Shown here: piece by piece, positions 42,182-52,938 of the stretch
How positions within the stretch are numbered: the stretch's first letter is position 1
How the letters are laid out: every line of letters begins with the position of its first letter
Source of the DNA: Chitinophaga alhagiae
Lineage (GTDB): Bacteria; Bacteroidota; Bacteroidia; Chitinophagales; Chitinophagaceae
DNA length: 64,000 nt
NCBI RefSeq assembly: GCF_003568665.1
Contig: NZ_QXMH01000003.1
Span: 62,001 to 126,000 of the forward strand
Direction: 5' to 3'
Program-made: the position numbers and the translations under genes
Notes under the pieces: model-generated
The model's input: the letters and a program-made list of their open reading frames with translations, nothing else
Told to the model about the DNA's origin: nothing
The model's database searches: none

Positions 42182-44044
42182 TTAAACAGTATATTGACGC
42201 CAGATGATCACAGACAGTATCACTACGGCGCCCATCACAATACCCATAATATACCAGCGTAAAATGCCGCTCTGCGTAGCAGACATCATACGGTGAAAAT
42301 ACCGTGTAATAGCGGCCAGGCCCACATAGAGGCGGTCTACCACATCTTTCCTGTTGAGCCGGGCCAACAGCACATACGGCTGTACGAACAGCAGGTTGTA
42401 GGCGGCATCAAAACCCCAGCCGTTTTTCAGGAACGTTTTCACTTCACGGGGGAAAGGAATGGGCAGCACCCGCCATACAATATAGATACCGGCCAGGCAC
42501 AACAGGGTGGCAACGCCCTGGGAGCCCCACTCCAGCGCGGTGCTGGCATGCTCCGTTACCACGGCGGGCAATACCGGCTGCAGAAAATCGCTGAGGAGGG
42601 TCACATGCCCCAACGTATGCGGCAATTCCATAAAGCCGGCCAGCGTGGAGCATACGGCCAGTACATACAGCGGTACCATCATATTCAGGCCGGGGCGGTG
42701 ATGCACGTGCGTTTTTTCTTTTCCGTAAAACACGAGCAGCATCATACGGGTGGTATACATGGCCGTGATGAAAGCCCCCATTACGGCCACTATCCAGTAA
42801 CCTGCCCCACCCTGCGCGGATGCGCCCGCCAGCCAAACGATCTGGTCTTTGCTGTAAAAACCGGCCGTTACAAACGGAATGGCGGCCAGTGACGCGGAGC
42901 CGATAAGGAATATCCAGAACACGCCGGGCAGGCTTTTACGAAGACCGCCCATTTTAAACATGTCCTGCTCATGATGCAGCGCCACAATAACGGCTCCTGC
43001 CCCGAGAAACAGCAGGGCCTTGAAAAATGCGTGCGTAATGAAATGAAAAATAGCGGCAGACCATGCGCCCACGCCGAGGGCCAGGAACATGTACCCGATC
43101 TGGCTGATGGTGGAATATGCCAGCACTCTTTTGATATCTGTCTGCACAAAAGCGCTGCAGCCGGCCAGGATAAGCGTAACGGCGCCTACTATGGCTACCG
43201 TGGCCTGTGCGGCGGGCGCCATGGTGAAGAGCACATGGCTGCGGGCAATGAGGTACACGCCTGCGGTTACCATGGTAGCGGCATGTATAAGCGCGCTCAC
43301 GGGCGTGGGGCCGGCCATGGCATCAGGCAGCCAGGTTTGCAGCGGTAACTGGGCAGACTTGCCTACAGCACCGCCCAGCAGCAGGAAGGCGATGGTCACT
43401 ACGGTGGCGTCTCCCGTTGTCCACAACGTGGGAGCTTTGGCCAGAATGTCTGTCAACTGCAGGCTGCCGGTATGTTGTACCAGCAGGAAAAGCGCAATGG
43501 CCATGGCGGTGTCTCCCACCCTGGTCACAATAAATGCCTTGCGGGCGGCGGCGCCGTTGGCGGGGTCTTTGTACCAGAAGCCGATGAGCAGGTAACTGCA
43601 CAAACCCACGCCTTCCCAGCCAAAGTAGAGCAGCAACAGGTTGTCTGCCAGTACCAGCATCAGCATGGCGCCCACAAACAGGTTCATGCTGGCAAAGAAA
43701 CGGGCGAAGTCAGGGTCTTCCGCCATATAGCCCGTAGAATAAACATGTATGAGGAAACCCACAAAAGTGATCACAAAAGTAAATGCCAGCGAGAGCGCAT
43801 CCAGATGGAGGGTGATGCCGATGTTGAAATTGCCTACGCTGAGCCAGTTCCACAGCGGCAGGCTGAACTGCTGCAGCCCACTGTTCATGAATTGCAGCCC
43901 GGCAACAATGGTGACCAGCGCGGCAATACCCACACTGCCGCAGCCGATCAGGGACACGCCGGTTTTGCCGATCTTCTTCGAGAACAGCACCAGCAGCAGA
44001 GCGCCTAAAAAAGGCATGGCGGGAACCAGGTACATCCAGTTCAT
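42182..44044 (-). CDS. nuoL: NADH-quinone oxidoreductase subunit L
   Basis: 620-residue largest membrane subunit, with the extra C-terminal lateral helix and anchor. Start ATG 44044 (MNWMYLVPAMPFLGA) is chosen; the frame upstream to 44101 adds 19 non-hydrophobic residues that would precede the first membrane helix. Motifs: GWEGVGLCSYLLIGFWY, QLPLQTWLPDAMAGPTPVSALIHAATMVTAGVYL (pump signature, quoted here in two parts: QLPLQTWLPDAMAGP and VSALIHAATMVTAGV) and QTDIKRVLAYSTISQIGYM. Confidence 0.95.
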   Translation of the reverse strand: MNWMYLVPAMPFLGALLLVLFSKKIGKTGVSLIGCGSVGIAALVTIVAGLQFMNSGLQQFSLPLWNWLSVGNFNIGITLHLDALSLAFTFVITFVGFLIHVYSTGYMAEDPDFARFFASMNLFVGAMLMLVLADNLLLLYFGWEGVGLCSYLLIGFWYKDPANGAAARKAFIVTRVGDTAMAIALFLLVQHTGSLQLTDILAKAPTLWTTGDATVVTIAFLLLGGAVGKSAQLPLQTWLPDAMAGPTPVSALIHAATMVTAGVYLIARSHVLFTMAPAAQATVAIVGAVTLILAGCSAFVQTDIKRVLAYSTISQIGYMFLALGVGAWSAAIFHFITHAFFKALLFLGAGAVIVALHHEQDMFKMGGLRKSLPGVFWIFLIGSASLAAIPFVTAGFYSKDQIVWLAGASAQGGAGYWIVAVMGAFITAMYTTRMMLLVFYGKEKTHVHHRPGLNMMVPLYVLAVCSTLAGFMELPHTLGHVTLLSDFLQPVLPAVVTEHASTALEWGSQGVATLLCLAGIYIVWRVLPIPFPREVKTFLKNGWGFDAAYNLLFVQPYVLLARLNRKDVVDRLYVGLAAITRYFHRMMSATQSGILRWYIMGIVMGAVVILSVIIWRQYTV

Positions 44045-44145
44045 AAAACGTCTGTTTAATTGTATGTTCGTGCCTGTAACCTTTGCGAACGCGTCAGGCA
44101 CACCGGCAATGTATTTGCGGGCCGGGACTACACCAACCCGGTAAG

Positions 44146-44451
44146 CTATCCATTCATTTTGCTGGCCTCATCACTGTCCAGCGTTTTGAGCTGATGATAC
44201 AGCTGCAATATCAAAGCCAGGCCTACAGACACTTCCGCCGCGGCCATCGCAAGTATGAACATGAACATCACCTGCCCTTCCGGCTGCCCCCAGCGGGAGG
44301 CGGCTACTATAAAGGCCAGGCCCGCCGCGTTCAGCATTACTTCTACAGACACCAGCATGAAAATAAGATTGCGGCGTATGAGCATGCTCACCAGCCCCAT
44401 TGTGAATAAAATGCCTGCAAGCACCAGGCCTGCTGTTGTGGACGTTATCAT
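44146..44451 (-). CDS. nuoK: NADH-quinone oxidoreductase subunit K
   Basis: 101-residue, three-helix membrane subunit (MrpC-like). The conserved glutamates appear in [12 protein letters not shown] (about 35-46) and [11 protein letters not shown]. Its start overlaps the nuoJ stop by 4 bp, indicating translational coupling. Confidence 0.96.
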   Translation of the reverse strand: MITSTTAGLVLAGILFTMGLVSMLIRRNLIFMLVSVEVMLNAAGLAFIVAASRWGQPEGQVMFMFILAMAAAEVSVGLALILQLYHQLKTLDSDEASKMNG

Positions 44452-44978
44452 TGTGTTGCTCTTTCAAGGAAACGATGCGTGATCTTCTTTTTCTGCCTGC
44501 CCAGGTGATAGGCCCCTACAATGCCCGCCATCAGCAGCATGCCGGCCAGCTCCACGGCCAGTATGTATGGGCCGAACAGGCTCTTGCCTACGGCCTTGGG
44601 GTCCACCATCACGATCTCCCCGGCCGGCGGCGCGGGCGGCTGCATGATGAGGTACACCAGTTCCGCCAGCAAAAACAGGCAGAGCAGCGCCGGCCCTATC
44701 CATACCCGCGGCGTGAGCCAGTGGCGTTCATCTCCGGCAGACTGCTGGCCGAGGTTCAGCATCATCACAAAAAATATCATCAGCACCATAATGGCCCCGG
44801 CGTAGATGATCACTTCCAGCGCCGCCATAAAAGGAGCGCCATAGATGTAGAAGATCACCGCCACGCTCAGCAGTGACACGATCAGGTACAGCAAAGCATG
44901 CATGATGTTGTACCGGGTAATGACCATGGCGGTAGACAATATGGCAATTGCGGCGGCTATATAAAATGCGGCTCCCAT
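44448..44978 (-). CDS. nuoJ: NADH-quinone oxidoreductase subunit J
   Basis: 176-residue membrane subunit with five hydrophobic segments. [22 protein letters not shown] is the strictly conserved helix 3 containing the pi-bulge region (quoted in part: [15 protein letters not shown]). The C-terminal tail is basic ([12 protein letters not shown]). Overlaps nuoK by 4 bp. Confidence 0.95.
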   Translation of the reverse strand: MGAAFYIAAAIAILSTAMVITRYNIMHALLYLIVSLLSVAVIFYIYGAPFMAALEVIIYAGAIMVLMIFFVMMLNLGQQSAGDERHWLTPRVWIGPALLCLFLLAELVYLIMQPPAPPAGEIVMVDPKAVGKSLFGPYILAVELAGMLLMAGIVGAYHLGRQKKKITHRFLERATQ

Positions 44979-44989
44979 AACACCCGGTT

Positions 44990-45505
44990 TTAAGGCAAAA
45001 GGCTTTTCACGTTCACCGGCGGCTCTTCCCTTGCTGCTTCGCCCTTCTCCTTTCCACTGATAGACATGCCGGCCACTTTGTAATAGTTGTAGCCGGGGTA
45101 TTTACCCTGGCTGTTGATGAGCAGCGCATCTTTTTCGTATACCAGGTTCTGCCGGTCGTATTCCGCCATTTCAAAATCAGGTATCAGTTGAATGGCGTAG
45201 GTGGGACAGGCTTCTTCGCAAAAGCCGCAAAAGATGCAGCGGGAAAAGTTGATGCGGAAGAAACCAGGGTACCGCCTGCCGTCAGGCGCTTCCGCAGCCT
45301 GGAGGGAAATACAGTCTACCGGGCAGGCCGCCGCGCAGAGGTAACAGCCCACACAGCGTTCTCCGCCATCGGGGTCCCGGGTGAGCACAATGCGGCCGCG
45401 CCAGCGGGCGGGCAGCGGCGCCTTTTCTTCCGGGTACTGGTAAGTATCCCGCTTGTGAAAAGCGTGGAGAAATACGAGCCACATGCTTCTGATCAGACTA
45501 AACAT
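44990..45505 (-). CDS. nuoI: NADH-quinone oxidoreductase subunit I
   Basis: 171-residue ferredoxin-like subunit carrying clusters N6a and N6b. Two CxxCxxCxxxCP motifs: Cys51, 54, 57, 61 ([12 protein letters not shown]) and Cys90, 93, 96, 100 ([12 protein letters not shown]). The N-terminal helix [17 protein letters not shown] is standard. Spacing to nuoH and nuoJ is 11 bp each. Confidence 0.97.
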   Translation of the reverse strand: MFSLIRSMWLVFLHAFHKRDTYQYPEEKAPLPARWRGRIVLTRDPDGGERCVGCYLCAAACPVDCISLQAAEAPDGRRYPGFFRINFSRCIFCGFCEEACPTYAIQLIPDFEMAEYDRQNLVYEKDALLINSQGKYPGYNYYKVAGMSISGKEKGEAAREEPPVNVKSLLP

Positions 45506-45516
45506 ATACGGTCTTT

Positions 45517-46461
45517 TTATTTCAGACTTAAAACAATAGCCGCTGTTGCCATCAGGTTGAGGAGAGACAGCGGGAACAATACCTTCCAGCCATACTCCAT
45601 CAACTGGTCATACCGGGGCCGCGGCATGGAAGCGCGCAGCAGAATAAAGAGGCTGATGAACACAAAGGTTTTCAGCACAAACCATACTACGCCGGGCAGA
45701 AAATCAGGGCCCAGCCAGCCGCCGCAATACAGTGTTACCAGCATGGCGGAAATGAGCGTTACGCCCAGGTACTCGCCAATGAAGAACATGCCGAACTTCA
45801 TGCCGGAGTATTCCGAGTGGAAACCGGCCACCAGTTCACTTTCTGCTTCAGGTATATCAAAAGGCAGGCGGTGCGTTTCGGCAATGCCGGCTATGAGGAA
45901 GATGACAAAGCCGAGAAACTGCGGTACTATGAACCAGATCTTTCGCTGCGCTTCCACTATTTCCCGGAGGTTGAAGCTGCCGCTGAGTATCACCACGCCC
46001 ATCAGCGCCATACCCATGAACACTTCGTAGCTGATCATCTGGGATGCGCCGCGCATGGCGCCCAGGAGGGCATATTTGTTGTTGGAGGCCCAGCCGCCCA
46101 ATACAATACTGTATACGCCCAGGGAAGACATGGCCAGGAAAAACAGCAGGCCAATGTTCAGGTCCGCCACCATGATGTTAGGCCCGAAAGGGATCACGGT
46201 GAAGCTCATGAGCACACTGGCCACCACAATGGCCGGTGCAAATACGAACACTACCTTGTCTGCAAAAGGCGGTATCCAGTCTTCCTTGAAAAAGAGCTTC
46301 AGTGTATCCGCCAGTACAATAAAGAGGCCGAAGGGGCCGGCGCGGTTGGGGCCGTAACGGTCTTGCCAAAGCGCCAGCATTCTGCGTTCCAGCCATATCA
46401 GGCCGGCCGCGGTGTTCAGCAGTACAAATAAAACGCCTCCTATGATCCACCAGTAATTCAT
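45517..46461 (-). CDS. nuoH: NADH-quinone oxidoreductase subunit H
   Basis: 314-residue quinone-site membrane subunit. [18 protein letters not shown] (residues 25-42) is the classic ND1 first loop; [19 protein letters not shown] the conserved acidic loop near the quinone chamber; [27 protein letters not shown] the C-terminal helix (quoted in part). Normal length for the family. Confidence 0.96.
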   Translation of the reverse strand: MNYWWIIGGVLFVLLNTAAGLIWLERRMLALWQDRYGPNRAGPFGLFIVLADTLKLFFKEDWIPPFADKVVFVFAPAIVVASVLMSFTVIPFGPNIMVADLNIGLLFFLAMSSLGVYSIVLGGWASNNKYALLGAMRGASQMISYEVFMGMALMGVVILSGSFNLREIVEAQRKIWFIVPQFLGFVIFLIAGIAETHRLPFDIPEAESELVAGFHSEYSGMKFGMFFIGEYLGVTLISAMLVTLYCGGWLGPDFLPGVVWFVLKTFVFISLFILLRASMPRPRYDQLMEYGWKVLFPLSLLNLMATAAIVLSLK

Positions 46462-46471
46462 ACAACAGTTT

Positions 46472-49195
46472 TTAGAAGGTTGACGTTACCTCGCTGCCGC
46501 TGAAACGGATGCACTGCGGCAGGTCTATGATCTGAGATTTGGGCAGCCCCGCGTTCATGGCGGCAATACCTCTTGGCAGCCAATGGTTGGGCACGGCCAC
46601 CATCAGGTAGGCGTGCCCTTCAATATGGAAGTTGACCCAGATGCCGGGCGTAATGTTCCATTCATCAATATCTTCCGGGTTCATGTAGATCACAAAAAAA
46701 TCCTGTGCCCGCTGTGCAATACCTTTGGTGTACATGCTTAGTTCTTCAGAGCCGAAGATGCTGTACAGGGGCATTACGTGCAGGTGGCCGGGCATAGACA
46801 GGTATGGCTGCGGCACCTCTGTGAAGAACGGAATACTGCCGTTCACATGCGGCTCCAGCAGGCGTTTGCCGGGGTCTCCCCCGTGCAGGTGCCCGCCAAT
46901 TTCCGACTGGAACTTGTTGACGGCCTGCGGCGAGTTCCAGCCCGGGGCCCAGAAGAAGGGTATCAGCGGCGCCGGCGCTTCTCCCCTGTAACCTTCCATG
47001 GTGAAAGACAGCGGGGTATCTTCATCTTCCGGCGGCCTGGGCTCGTTCACGCTCTCATTGGCCAGCATGGCGGTGCGGCCGCTGTAACGGTGCGGTTCTC
47101 GCGGTATCTTCTGGCCCGCCATCCTGAAATCCGCATTGGGGGCCAGTTTTGCTATGGGCGCCAACGCGGGTATGGCGGTAGTCATGGCCCACACCACATC
47201 ATCCAGGTTATGCAGGCCATGCAGGCGCTGTACCCCGGCCTTTTCCCCTATCTGGAGGAACCATTTCCAGCTTTCCTGTACTTCTCCTTTGGGAACATAG
47301 ACCTGGTAATAGCGCTGGGCGCGGCCTTCGTTGTTCACAATAGTGCCGTCTGCTTCTGCAAAGGTGCCCGCCGGCAGCAACACGGTGGCGTTCTCCGCCG
47401 TCTGGTTATACAGATGGTCTACCAGTATCACGTCTTTGGCATAACTGAACAGCTCATCTATCACATGTTTATCCGCACGGCGGTAAAGGTCGTTTTCCAG
47501 TACCACCAGCGTGTCTGCCTCGCCGTTCTTCAGCGCGGCCAGCGCGGAATCGAAACGGTGGCCGCCCAGCATTTCGAGGCCCAGGCTGTTGCATTCCGGC
47601 AGCGTGAGGCTAAGCATGGGCTGCCCGCCGCCCTGCAGCAGCGCCCAACTGATATTGGCGGCCGCTTTCATCATATGGTCGCAGCCGGTGCCGTAGCCGG
47701 CAATGATCAGCGGCCGTTTGGCGGCTTTCAGGGCCGCGGTAATATCGTTGACCAGTGCCTGCTCTGTTTCACCAAGCTCCAGGCTGCCGTTTACCGGCGC
47801 GCCCAATGCGCGGCTGATGGCAAAGGCTATGCGGGCCAGGTTGTCCGGCGCATCGCGGTGAATACCGGTGGCCAGCTCGTCCAGGCTGGTAGGGAAAGTA
47901 TGCAGGATGAACAGCGGGCCTTTGGCTTCCTGCATGGCCTCCCGCACGGCGGCATCCTGCCAGGCGGCCAGGTGTACCTGCTGCATGGCTTCGTTCATGG
48001 GCACCTGCCGCACGGCCTGCCGTACCGCCAGGGCCAGCATGGGCGCGGTATTGGTAAGGTCTTCTCCCAGTATCAGCACCATATCAGCCGTTTCCGCCTC
48101 ATGCAGCGAGGGGGTGCGTACCGGCCCGCCGTGCAGTATTTTCAGGGCCAGGGAAGTATGGTCATGGTCTGTATCAGACATGCCGAGGTAAAAATGCTCC
48201 GCCCCTACCAGTTGCCGCAGGGTGAAGTTAGACTCCAGGCTAGCGCGTGGGGAACCTATGCCGATGGCCTTGCCGTTCTTCAGCCGGGCGGCTACTTCGC
48301 CAATAATGTACTCGCGGGAAGCAGAACCGTTGTGATGCGGGCGTATGGCGGGATGTACAATGCGCTGGGAGCTGTTGACGAACTCATACCCGTAGCGGCC
48401 CCTATCACACAAAAAATACCCGTTCACTTCTCCGTTGTACCGGTTCACGATCTGCCGCAACGAGCCATACCGCTCCCCGGCGCTGATGTTGCAGCCCAGC
48501 GAGCAGCCCTGGCATACGGAAGGCGCATAGGTCATGTCCCACTTACGGGTATAGTGCGATTTAAGGGTCTTGTCTGTGAACACGCCGGTGGGGCATACTT
48601 CCGCCAGGTTGCCGCTGAACTCGCTTTCCAGCGTGCCGTTCTGCTGGCGGCCGAAGTACACGTGGTTATGCGCGGCAAATACGTTGAGGTCTTTGCCGCC
48701 GGCATAGTCTTTATAAAAACGCACGCAGCGGTAGCATTGAATGCAGCGGTTCATTTCGTGGTTGAGGAAAGGGCCGAGGTCCTGGTTGTGGTAGGTGCGT
48801 TTGGTGAAGCGGTAATCCCGATAGCTGTGGCCTGTCATCACCGTCATGTCCTGCAGGTGGCAGGAGCCGCCTTCGTCACATACGGCACAATCATGCGGAT
48901 GGTTGGTCATCAGCCAGCCTATTACATGTTCGCGGAAAGAGGTGGCCTCGCTATCGTTGACGGATATACGCATATTGTCTCGCACCGGCTCCATGCAGCT
49001 CATAACGATCCGCCCCTTTTTATCGTCTTCATCTTTAAAGCTCTTGATGGCACATTGCCGGCAGGCGCCTACGGAGCCGAGGGAAGGATGCCAGCAGAAA
49101 TAAGGCAGGTCAAGGCCCAGTTGCAGACAGGCTTCCAGCAGATTTTTGCCTTCTTTCACCTCGTAGGGCGTGTTGTCTATGAATATCCTGGCCAT
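46472..49195 (-). CDS. nuoG: NADH-quinone oxidoreductase subunit G
   Basis: 907-residue iron-sulfur subunit of the peripheral arm. The N-terminal ferredoxin domain holds 2Fe-2S ligands in CWHPSLGSVGACRQC and SCMEP; then HPHDCAVCDEGGSCHL, and the HisCys3 N5 site HEMNRCIQCYRCV with CPTGVFTDKT; then CQGCSLGCNI for an additional 4Fe-4S site in the molybdopterin-like domain. ATG 49195 (MARIFIDNTPYEV) is chosen; the frame to 49240 lies in the AT-rich leader. A 150-bp gap with a hairpin separates it from nuoF. Confidence 0.95.
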   Translation of the reverse strand: MARIFIDNTPYEVKEGKNLLEACLQLGLDLPYFCWHPSLGSVGACRQCAIKSFKDEDDKKGRIVMSCMEPVRDNMRISVNDSEATSFREHVIGWLMTNHPHDCAVCDEGGSCHLQDMTVMTGHSYRDYRFTKRTYHNQDLGPFLNHEMNRCIQCYRCVRFYKDYAGGKDLNVFAAHNHVYFGRQQNGTLESEFSGNLAEVCPTGVFTDKTLKSHYTRKWDMTYAPSVCQGCSLGCNISAGERYGSLRQIVNRYNGEVNGYFLCDRGRYGYEFVNSSQRIVHPAIRPHHNGSASREYIIGEVAARLKNGKAIGIGSPRASLESNFTLRQLVGAEHFYLGMSDTDHDHTSLALKILHGGPVRTPSLHEAETADMVLILGEDLTNTAPMLALAVRQAVRQVPMNEAMQQVHLAAWQDAAVREAMQEAKGPLFILHTFPTSLDELATGIHRDAPDNLARIAFAISRALGAPVNGSLELGETEQALVNDITAALKAAKRPLIIAGYGTGCDHMMKAAANISWALLQGGGQPMLSLTLPECNSLGLEMLGGHRFDSALAALKNGEADTLVVLENDLYRRADKHVIDELFSYAKDVILVDHLYNQTAENATVLLPAGTFAEADGTIVNNEGRAQRYYQVYVPKGEVQESWKWFLQIGEKAGVQRLHGLHNLDDVVWAMTTAIPALAPIAKLAPNADFRMAGQKIPREPHRYSGRTAMLANESVNEPRPPEDEDTPLSFTMEGYRGEAPAPLIPFFWAPGWNSPQAVNKFQSEIGGHLHGGDPGKRLLEPHVNGSIPFFTEVPQPYLSMPGHLHVMPLYSIFGSEELSMYTKGIAQRAQDFFVIYMNPEDIDEWNITPGIWVNFHIEGHAYLMVAVPNHWLPRGIAAMNAGLPKSQIIDLPQCIRFSGSEVTSTF

Positions 49196-49226
49196 TGGGA
49201 ATGATGAATTAATTACAAAATGTGAA

Positions 49227-49262
49227 GCATTCGTCAGCACTTATTATGAAACATGCGAATGC
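49227..49262 (-). other. Hairpin in the AT-rich gap between nuoF and nuoG
   Basis: GCATTCG (49227-49233) pairs with CGAATGC (49256-49262) across a 22-nt AT-rich loop. The 150-bp gap (49196-49345) is the longest between subunit genes other than around the MBL insertion and is markedly more AT-rich than its neighbours. It could be an RNA-processing or stability element. Confidence 0.35.
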
Positions 49263-49345
49263 TGTTTTTTTATTGTGTCCTCTTTTCAATCGTATTCCTG
49301 ACATTCTTTTGCCTGTTGTTCCTGCTTGTCGTTTCTTCTTTCCTT

Positions 49346-50611
49346 TCAACTGTGATATGGGCATTTCTTTTGCCTGATATGTTGTTCAAAATCGTCCCTG
49401 AAATATTTAAGCGCGCTTTGCAGCGGCTCCATGGCCCCCGGCGCCAGCGCGCAGAAGGTGTTGCCCGGGCCCAGCAGCGTGGCGTGTGCCGCCAGCACGG
49501 CCAGGTCTTCCTCCTTCCCTTCTCCCAGCTCCAGCGCCCAGAGCAGTTTTTCCGTCCACGGCAGGCCTTCCCGGCAGGGCGTGCAGAAGCCGCAAGACTC
49601 CTGCGCAAAAAAGCGCTCCAGGTTATGTACAAAACCCACCGGGCAGGTATGGTCATCCAGCACCACCATGGTGCCTGTGCCCAGGCGACTGCCGGCAGCC
49701 GCCACACCGGTGAAGTCCATCTTCACGTCCATGTGCTCTTCTACCAGGAAGTCTGTGGAGGCCCCGCCCGGCAACACCCCGCGAAAGCGGTAACCGTTCT
49801 GCATGCCGCCCGCATGCTCTTCTATCAGCTCACGCATGGTAACGCCCATGGGCAGCTCCCATGCGCCAGGTTTGTTGACCCGGCCACTTACCCCGTAAAT
49901 TTTGGTGCCGCCGTCTGCCGTGCGGCTTAACGACTGGAACCAGGCCGCGCCATGGTTCACGATGTGTGGGATATAACTGAGTGTTTCCACATTATTGACA
50001 ATGGTGGGCCGGCCAAACAAACCGCTTACATGTGGAAAGGGCGGCTTGGCGCGGGGCGTGGCCCTTTTCCCTTCCAGCGAGTTGAGCAGCGCGGTCTCTT
50101 CCCCGCACATGTAGCGGCCTACGCCGGTATGCAGGTGCATTTCCAGGGAATAGTCCGTGCCCAGGATGTTCTTGCCCAGGTAACCGGCATCGTAGGCTTC
50201 GGCAATGGCCTTGCGTATTTCTTCTGCCGCCGTTTTATACGCCCAGCGGAGGAACACAAAAGATTCCGTGGCCTGGATGGCGTAGGCGGAAACGATCATG
50301 CCTTCTATCAGCTGATGGGGGTTGCCTTCCAGCAGCCAGCGGTCTTTAAAGGTGCCCGGTTCCATTTCATCCGCGTTGCATATCAGGTATTTGGGGCCAG
50401 GCATGTCCATGGGCACAAAACTCCACTTCATGCCGGTGCTGAAGCCCGCCCCGCCGCGGCCGCGCATGTTGGCCTCTTTCACCAGCGCCGTTACATCTTT
50501 CGGCTCCATGTGCCGGATGGCCTTGCGCGCGGCCTGGTAGCCGCCTACGGCTTCGTACTGGCGCAGGCCCAGCGGCGGAAAGGTGATATGTTGTGTTAAC
50601 GGACGTTCCAT
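49346..50611 (-). CDS. nuoF: NADH-quinone oxidoreductase subunit F
   Basis: 421-residue flavoprotein that binds NADH, FMN and 4Fe-4S cluster N3. GRGGAGFSTGMKW (51-63) is the FMN/NADH loop; CNADEMEPGTFKDR, GAGAYICGEETALLNSLEG-like VGRYMCGEETALLNSLEGK (quoted in part: MCGEETALLNSLEG); the N3 ligands lie in SCGFCTPCREG and, about 40 residues later, TFCALAPG. The start abuts the nuoE stop (2 bp). Confidence 0.97.
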   Translation of the reverse strand: MERPLTQHITFPPLGLRQYEAVGGYQAARKAIRHMEPKDVTALVKEANMRGRGGAGFSTGMKWSFVPMDMPGPKYLICNADEMEPGTFKDRWLLEGNPHQLIEGMIVSAYAIQATESFVFLRWAYKTAAEEIRKAIAEAYDAGYLGKNILGTDYSLEMHLHTGVGRYMCGEETALLNSLEGKRATPRAKPPFPHVSGLFGRPTIVNNVETLSYIPHIVNHGAAWFQSLSRTADGGTKIYGVSGRVNKPGAWELPMGVTMRELIEEHAGGMQNGYRFRGVLPGGASTDFLVEEHMDVKMDFTGVAAAGSRLGTGTMVVLDDHTCPVGFVHNLERFFAQESCGFCTPCREGLPWTEKLLWALELGEGKEEDLAVLAAHATLLGPGNTFCALAPGAMEPLQSALKYFRDDFEQHIRQKKCPYHS

Positions 50612-50613
50612 GG

Positions 50614-51078
50614 TCAGGTATATTTAGCAAGTACGGATTCCAGCTCTGCCGGCGCCAGGTCCCGGTACAGGTCATGGTCTACCATGAGCGCGGGCGCATG
50701 GTCACAAGTACCGAGGCAGGGGTTGGGAAGCAGTGTAAACCGGCCGTCTGGCGTGGTCTGGCCGTATTGTATGCCCAGCAGCTGTACCAACTGGCGGTGC
50801 AGCGCGGGGTAACCCATCACGTAACAGCTGATGCTGTCACACAGCAGAATGATGTGGCGGCCTACCGGCTGGCGGAAGATCAGGTTGTAGAACGTGGCTA
50901 CGCTGTCCACTTCTTCCGGGCTCATTTCCAGGATGTCCGCTACATCGCGGATGCCTTCATCAGACACCCAGCGGCGGTGCTCCTGTACGATCTTCAGCGC
51001 TTCTATGCAGGCCGCCTTTTTTACCGGCACCTGCCTGATCTCCTTTTCAATTTGTTCCTTTTCTGAAGTGGTGAGCAT
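50614..51078 (-). CDS. nuoE: NADH-quinone oxidoreductase subunit E
   Basis: 154-residue thioredoxin-fold subunit carrying 2Fe-2S cluster N1a. Ligands Cys80-x4-Cys85 (LLCDSISCYVMG) and Cys121-x3-Cys125 (NPCLGTCDHAP). The N-terminal helical part includes ALKIVQEHRRWVSDEGI. Immediately precedes nuoF in reading order. Confidence 0.97.
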   Translation of the reverse strand: MLTTSEKEQIEKEIRQVPVKKAACIEALKIVQEHRRWVSDEGIRDVADILEMSPEEVDSVATFYNLIFRQPVGRHIILLCDSISCYVMGYPALHRQLVQLLGIQYGQTTPDGRFTLLPNPCLGTCDHAPALMVDHDLYRDLAPAELESVLAKYT

Positions 51079-51092
51079 AGTTCAAACGGTTT

Positions 51093-52832
51093 TTAACGGT
51101 CAATATCCGCCAGCACATAATCCATGGCGCCGAGTATGGACAACAGGTCGGCTACGGTGTAGCCGCGACTGATATACGGTATCATCTGCATGTGCGCAAA
51201 GGAAGGCGTGCGCACCCTTACGCGGTACGGAGACGTATTGCCGTCGCTGGTCACGTAATAGCTGTTCCAGCCCTTGGTGGCTTCCGTGATCACCAGGGCC
51301 TCTCCCGCGGGCATCACCGGTCCCCAGCTTACGTTGAGGAAATGATGGATGAGCGTTTCAATGTCCTGCATGGTGAATTGTTTCAACGGCGGCGTGGTAA
51401 GCGGGTGATCTGACTTGTAAGGCCCTTCCGGCATATTGTTCAGGCATTGCTCTACAATGCGCAGGCTTTGCCACATTTCGTTCACCCGTACCACGGCCCT
51501 GTCATAACAATCCCCGTTCTCCGCGGTGGGTATGTCAAACTCGTAGTTCTCATAACCGCTGTAAGGCTGTTTTTTGCGCATATCCCACTCCATGCCGCAG
51601 GCGCGCAGGCCGGGGCCGGTTACTCCCCAGTCTATGGCCTCCTCCTGCGTAAACACGCCAATGCCAACGGTGCGTGCTTTGAACAGGCTGTTGCGCATCA
51701 CCATTTTATCGTACTCTTTCAGTTTTTTAGGGAAGTAGTTCACGAAGTCACGCACCAGCACTTCCCAGCCGCGGGGCAGGTCTTGCGCCACACCGCCAAT
51801 GCGGAACCAGTTGGGGTGCATGCGGCCGCCGCATACGGCTTCTATGATGGAGAATATCTTTTCCCGGTCTGTGAACATGTAAAATACCGGGCTGAGCTGC
51901 CCTACGTCTTGTGCAAAGGTGCCGTACCATACCAGGTGGCTGGCCATGCGGAACAGCTCGCACAACATTACGCGTATCACTTCCGCGCGCGGCGGCACCT
52001 TGATGCCGGCCAGTTTTTCTACAGACAGCAGGTAGGCCAGGTTATTGTTCACGCCGCCCAGGTAGTCTATGCGGTCTGTATAAGGGATGTACGTGTGCCA
52101 GCTCTGGCGTTCTCCCATTTTTTCCGCGCCGCGGTGGTGAAAGCCGATATCCGGCACCGCGTCTACAATATCTTCCCCGTCCAGTTGCAGGATGATGCGC
52201 AGTACGCCGTGGGTGCCGGGGTGTTGCGGGCCTATGTTGAGGAACATGTAATCAGAATCTTCACTATGCCGCTGCAGCCCCCACTCTTCGGGTTTGAACT
52301 GCAGGGCGGCCTGTTCCTTGTCTTCTTTTTCATCGAAGAGGCGGAAAGGGCCCATTTCAGTGGCGCGTGCGGGATGCTCCTTGCGGAGCGGGTGCCCCTC
52401 CCAGGTGAGCGGCATGAGTATGCGTTTGAGCAGCGGATGGCCGTCAAAGCGGATGCCGAACATGTCATACACTTCACGTTCGTACCAGTTGGCGGCGGGC
52501 CATAAATGGGTGATGCTGGGGGTGACGGGATACTCTCCGCGGAGCACAACTTTCAAACGGAGCAGGGCGTTGCGTTCGAAAGAGAAGAGGTGGTAAACGA
52601 GGGTAAAATCTCCGGTGCCGTTGTACTTACTTTTCAAGGCACGCTCATCAATGGCCGTGAGGTCATAGAGCATGCGGTAGGGTTGTTCCACATCACTGCG
52701 GAGGTACTGCAATACGGCAATGATCTTCCCTTGTGGCGTCCAGATGGTGGGCGTTTCATCCCGGGTGGTCTGTTCGTGGAAAATATTCTCACCAAACCGG
52801 GAGCAGAGGGTTTGAAAAATGCTTGCGGGCAT
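51093..52832 (-). CDS. nuoCD: Fused NADH-quinone oxidoreductase subunits C and D
   Basis: 579-residue fusion. Residues about 1-190 are NuoC (30-kDa type; [27 protein letters not shown], quoted in part: [12 protein letters not shown], and [11 protein letters not shown]). The rest is NuoD (49-kDa type) with [32 protein letters not shown] (quinone-site His/Tyr region) and [11 protein letters not shown]. NuoC-D fusions are known in Enterobacteria and several Bacteroidota. It is 106 bp after the inserted MBL gene. Confidence 0.96.
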   Translation of the reverse strand: MPASIFQTLCSRFGENIFHEQTTRDETPTIWTPQGKIIAVLQYLRSDVEQPYRMLYDLTAIDERALKSKYNGTGDFTLVYHLFSFERNALLRLKVVLRGEYPVTPSITHLWPAANWYEREVYDMFGIRFDGHPLLKRILMPLTWEGHPLRKEHPARATEMGPFRLFDEKEDKEQAALQFKPEEWGLQRHSEDSDYMFLNIGPQHPGTHGVLRIILQLDGEDIVDAVPDIGFHHRGAEKMGERQSWHTYIPYTDRIDYLGGVNNNLAYLLSVEKLAGIKVPPRAEVIRVMLCELFRMASHLVWYGTFAQDVGQLSPVFYMFTDREKIFSIIEAVCGGRMHPNWFRIGGVAQDLPRGWEVLVRDFVNYFPKKLKEYDKMVMRNSLFKARTVGIGVFTQEEAIDWGVTGPGLRACGMEWDMRKKQPYSGYENYEFDIPTAENGDCYDRAVVRVNEMWQSLRIVEQCLNNMPEGPYKSDHPLTTPPLKQFTMQDIETLIHHFLNVSWGPVMPAGEALVITEATKGWNSYYVTSDGNTSPYRVRVRTPSFAHMQMIPYISRGYTVADLLSILGAMDYVLADIDR

Positions 52833-52938
52833 GATGACAGTTTTAATTGTATCAATGCGCCATGCTGTTGAGCTTTGCCAAGCTGCTTTAATCCCTTGCT
52901 GTAATGAGCTTCTGTATCAGTTTGTGTTTATAGCTATA

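Noticed and set aside
46778..49204. 808-codon open frame on the plus strand opposite nuoG
   Set aside because: Antisense to a fully motif-supported complex I subunit; composition rich in His/Gly/Ala typical of a shadow frame.
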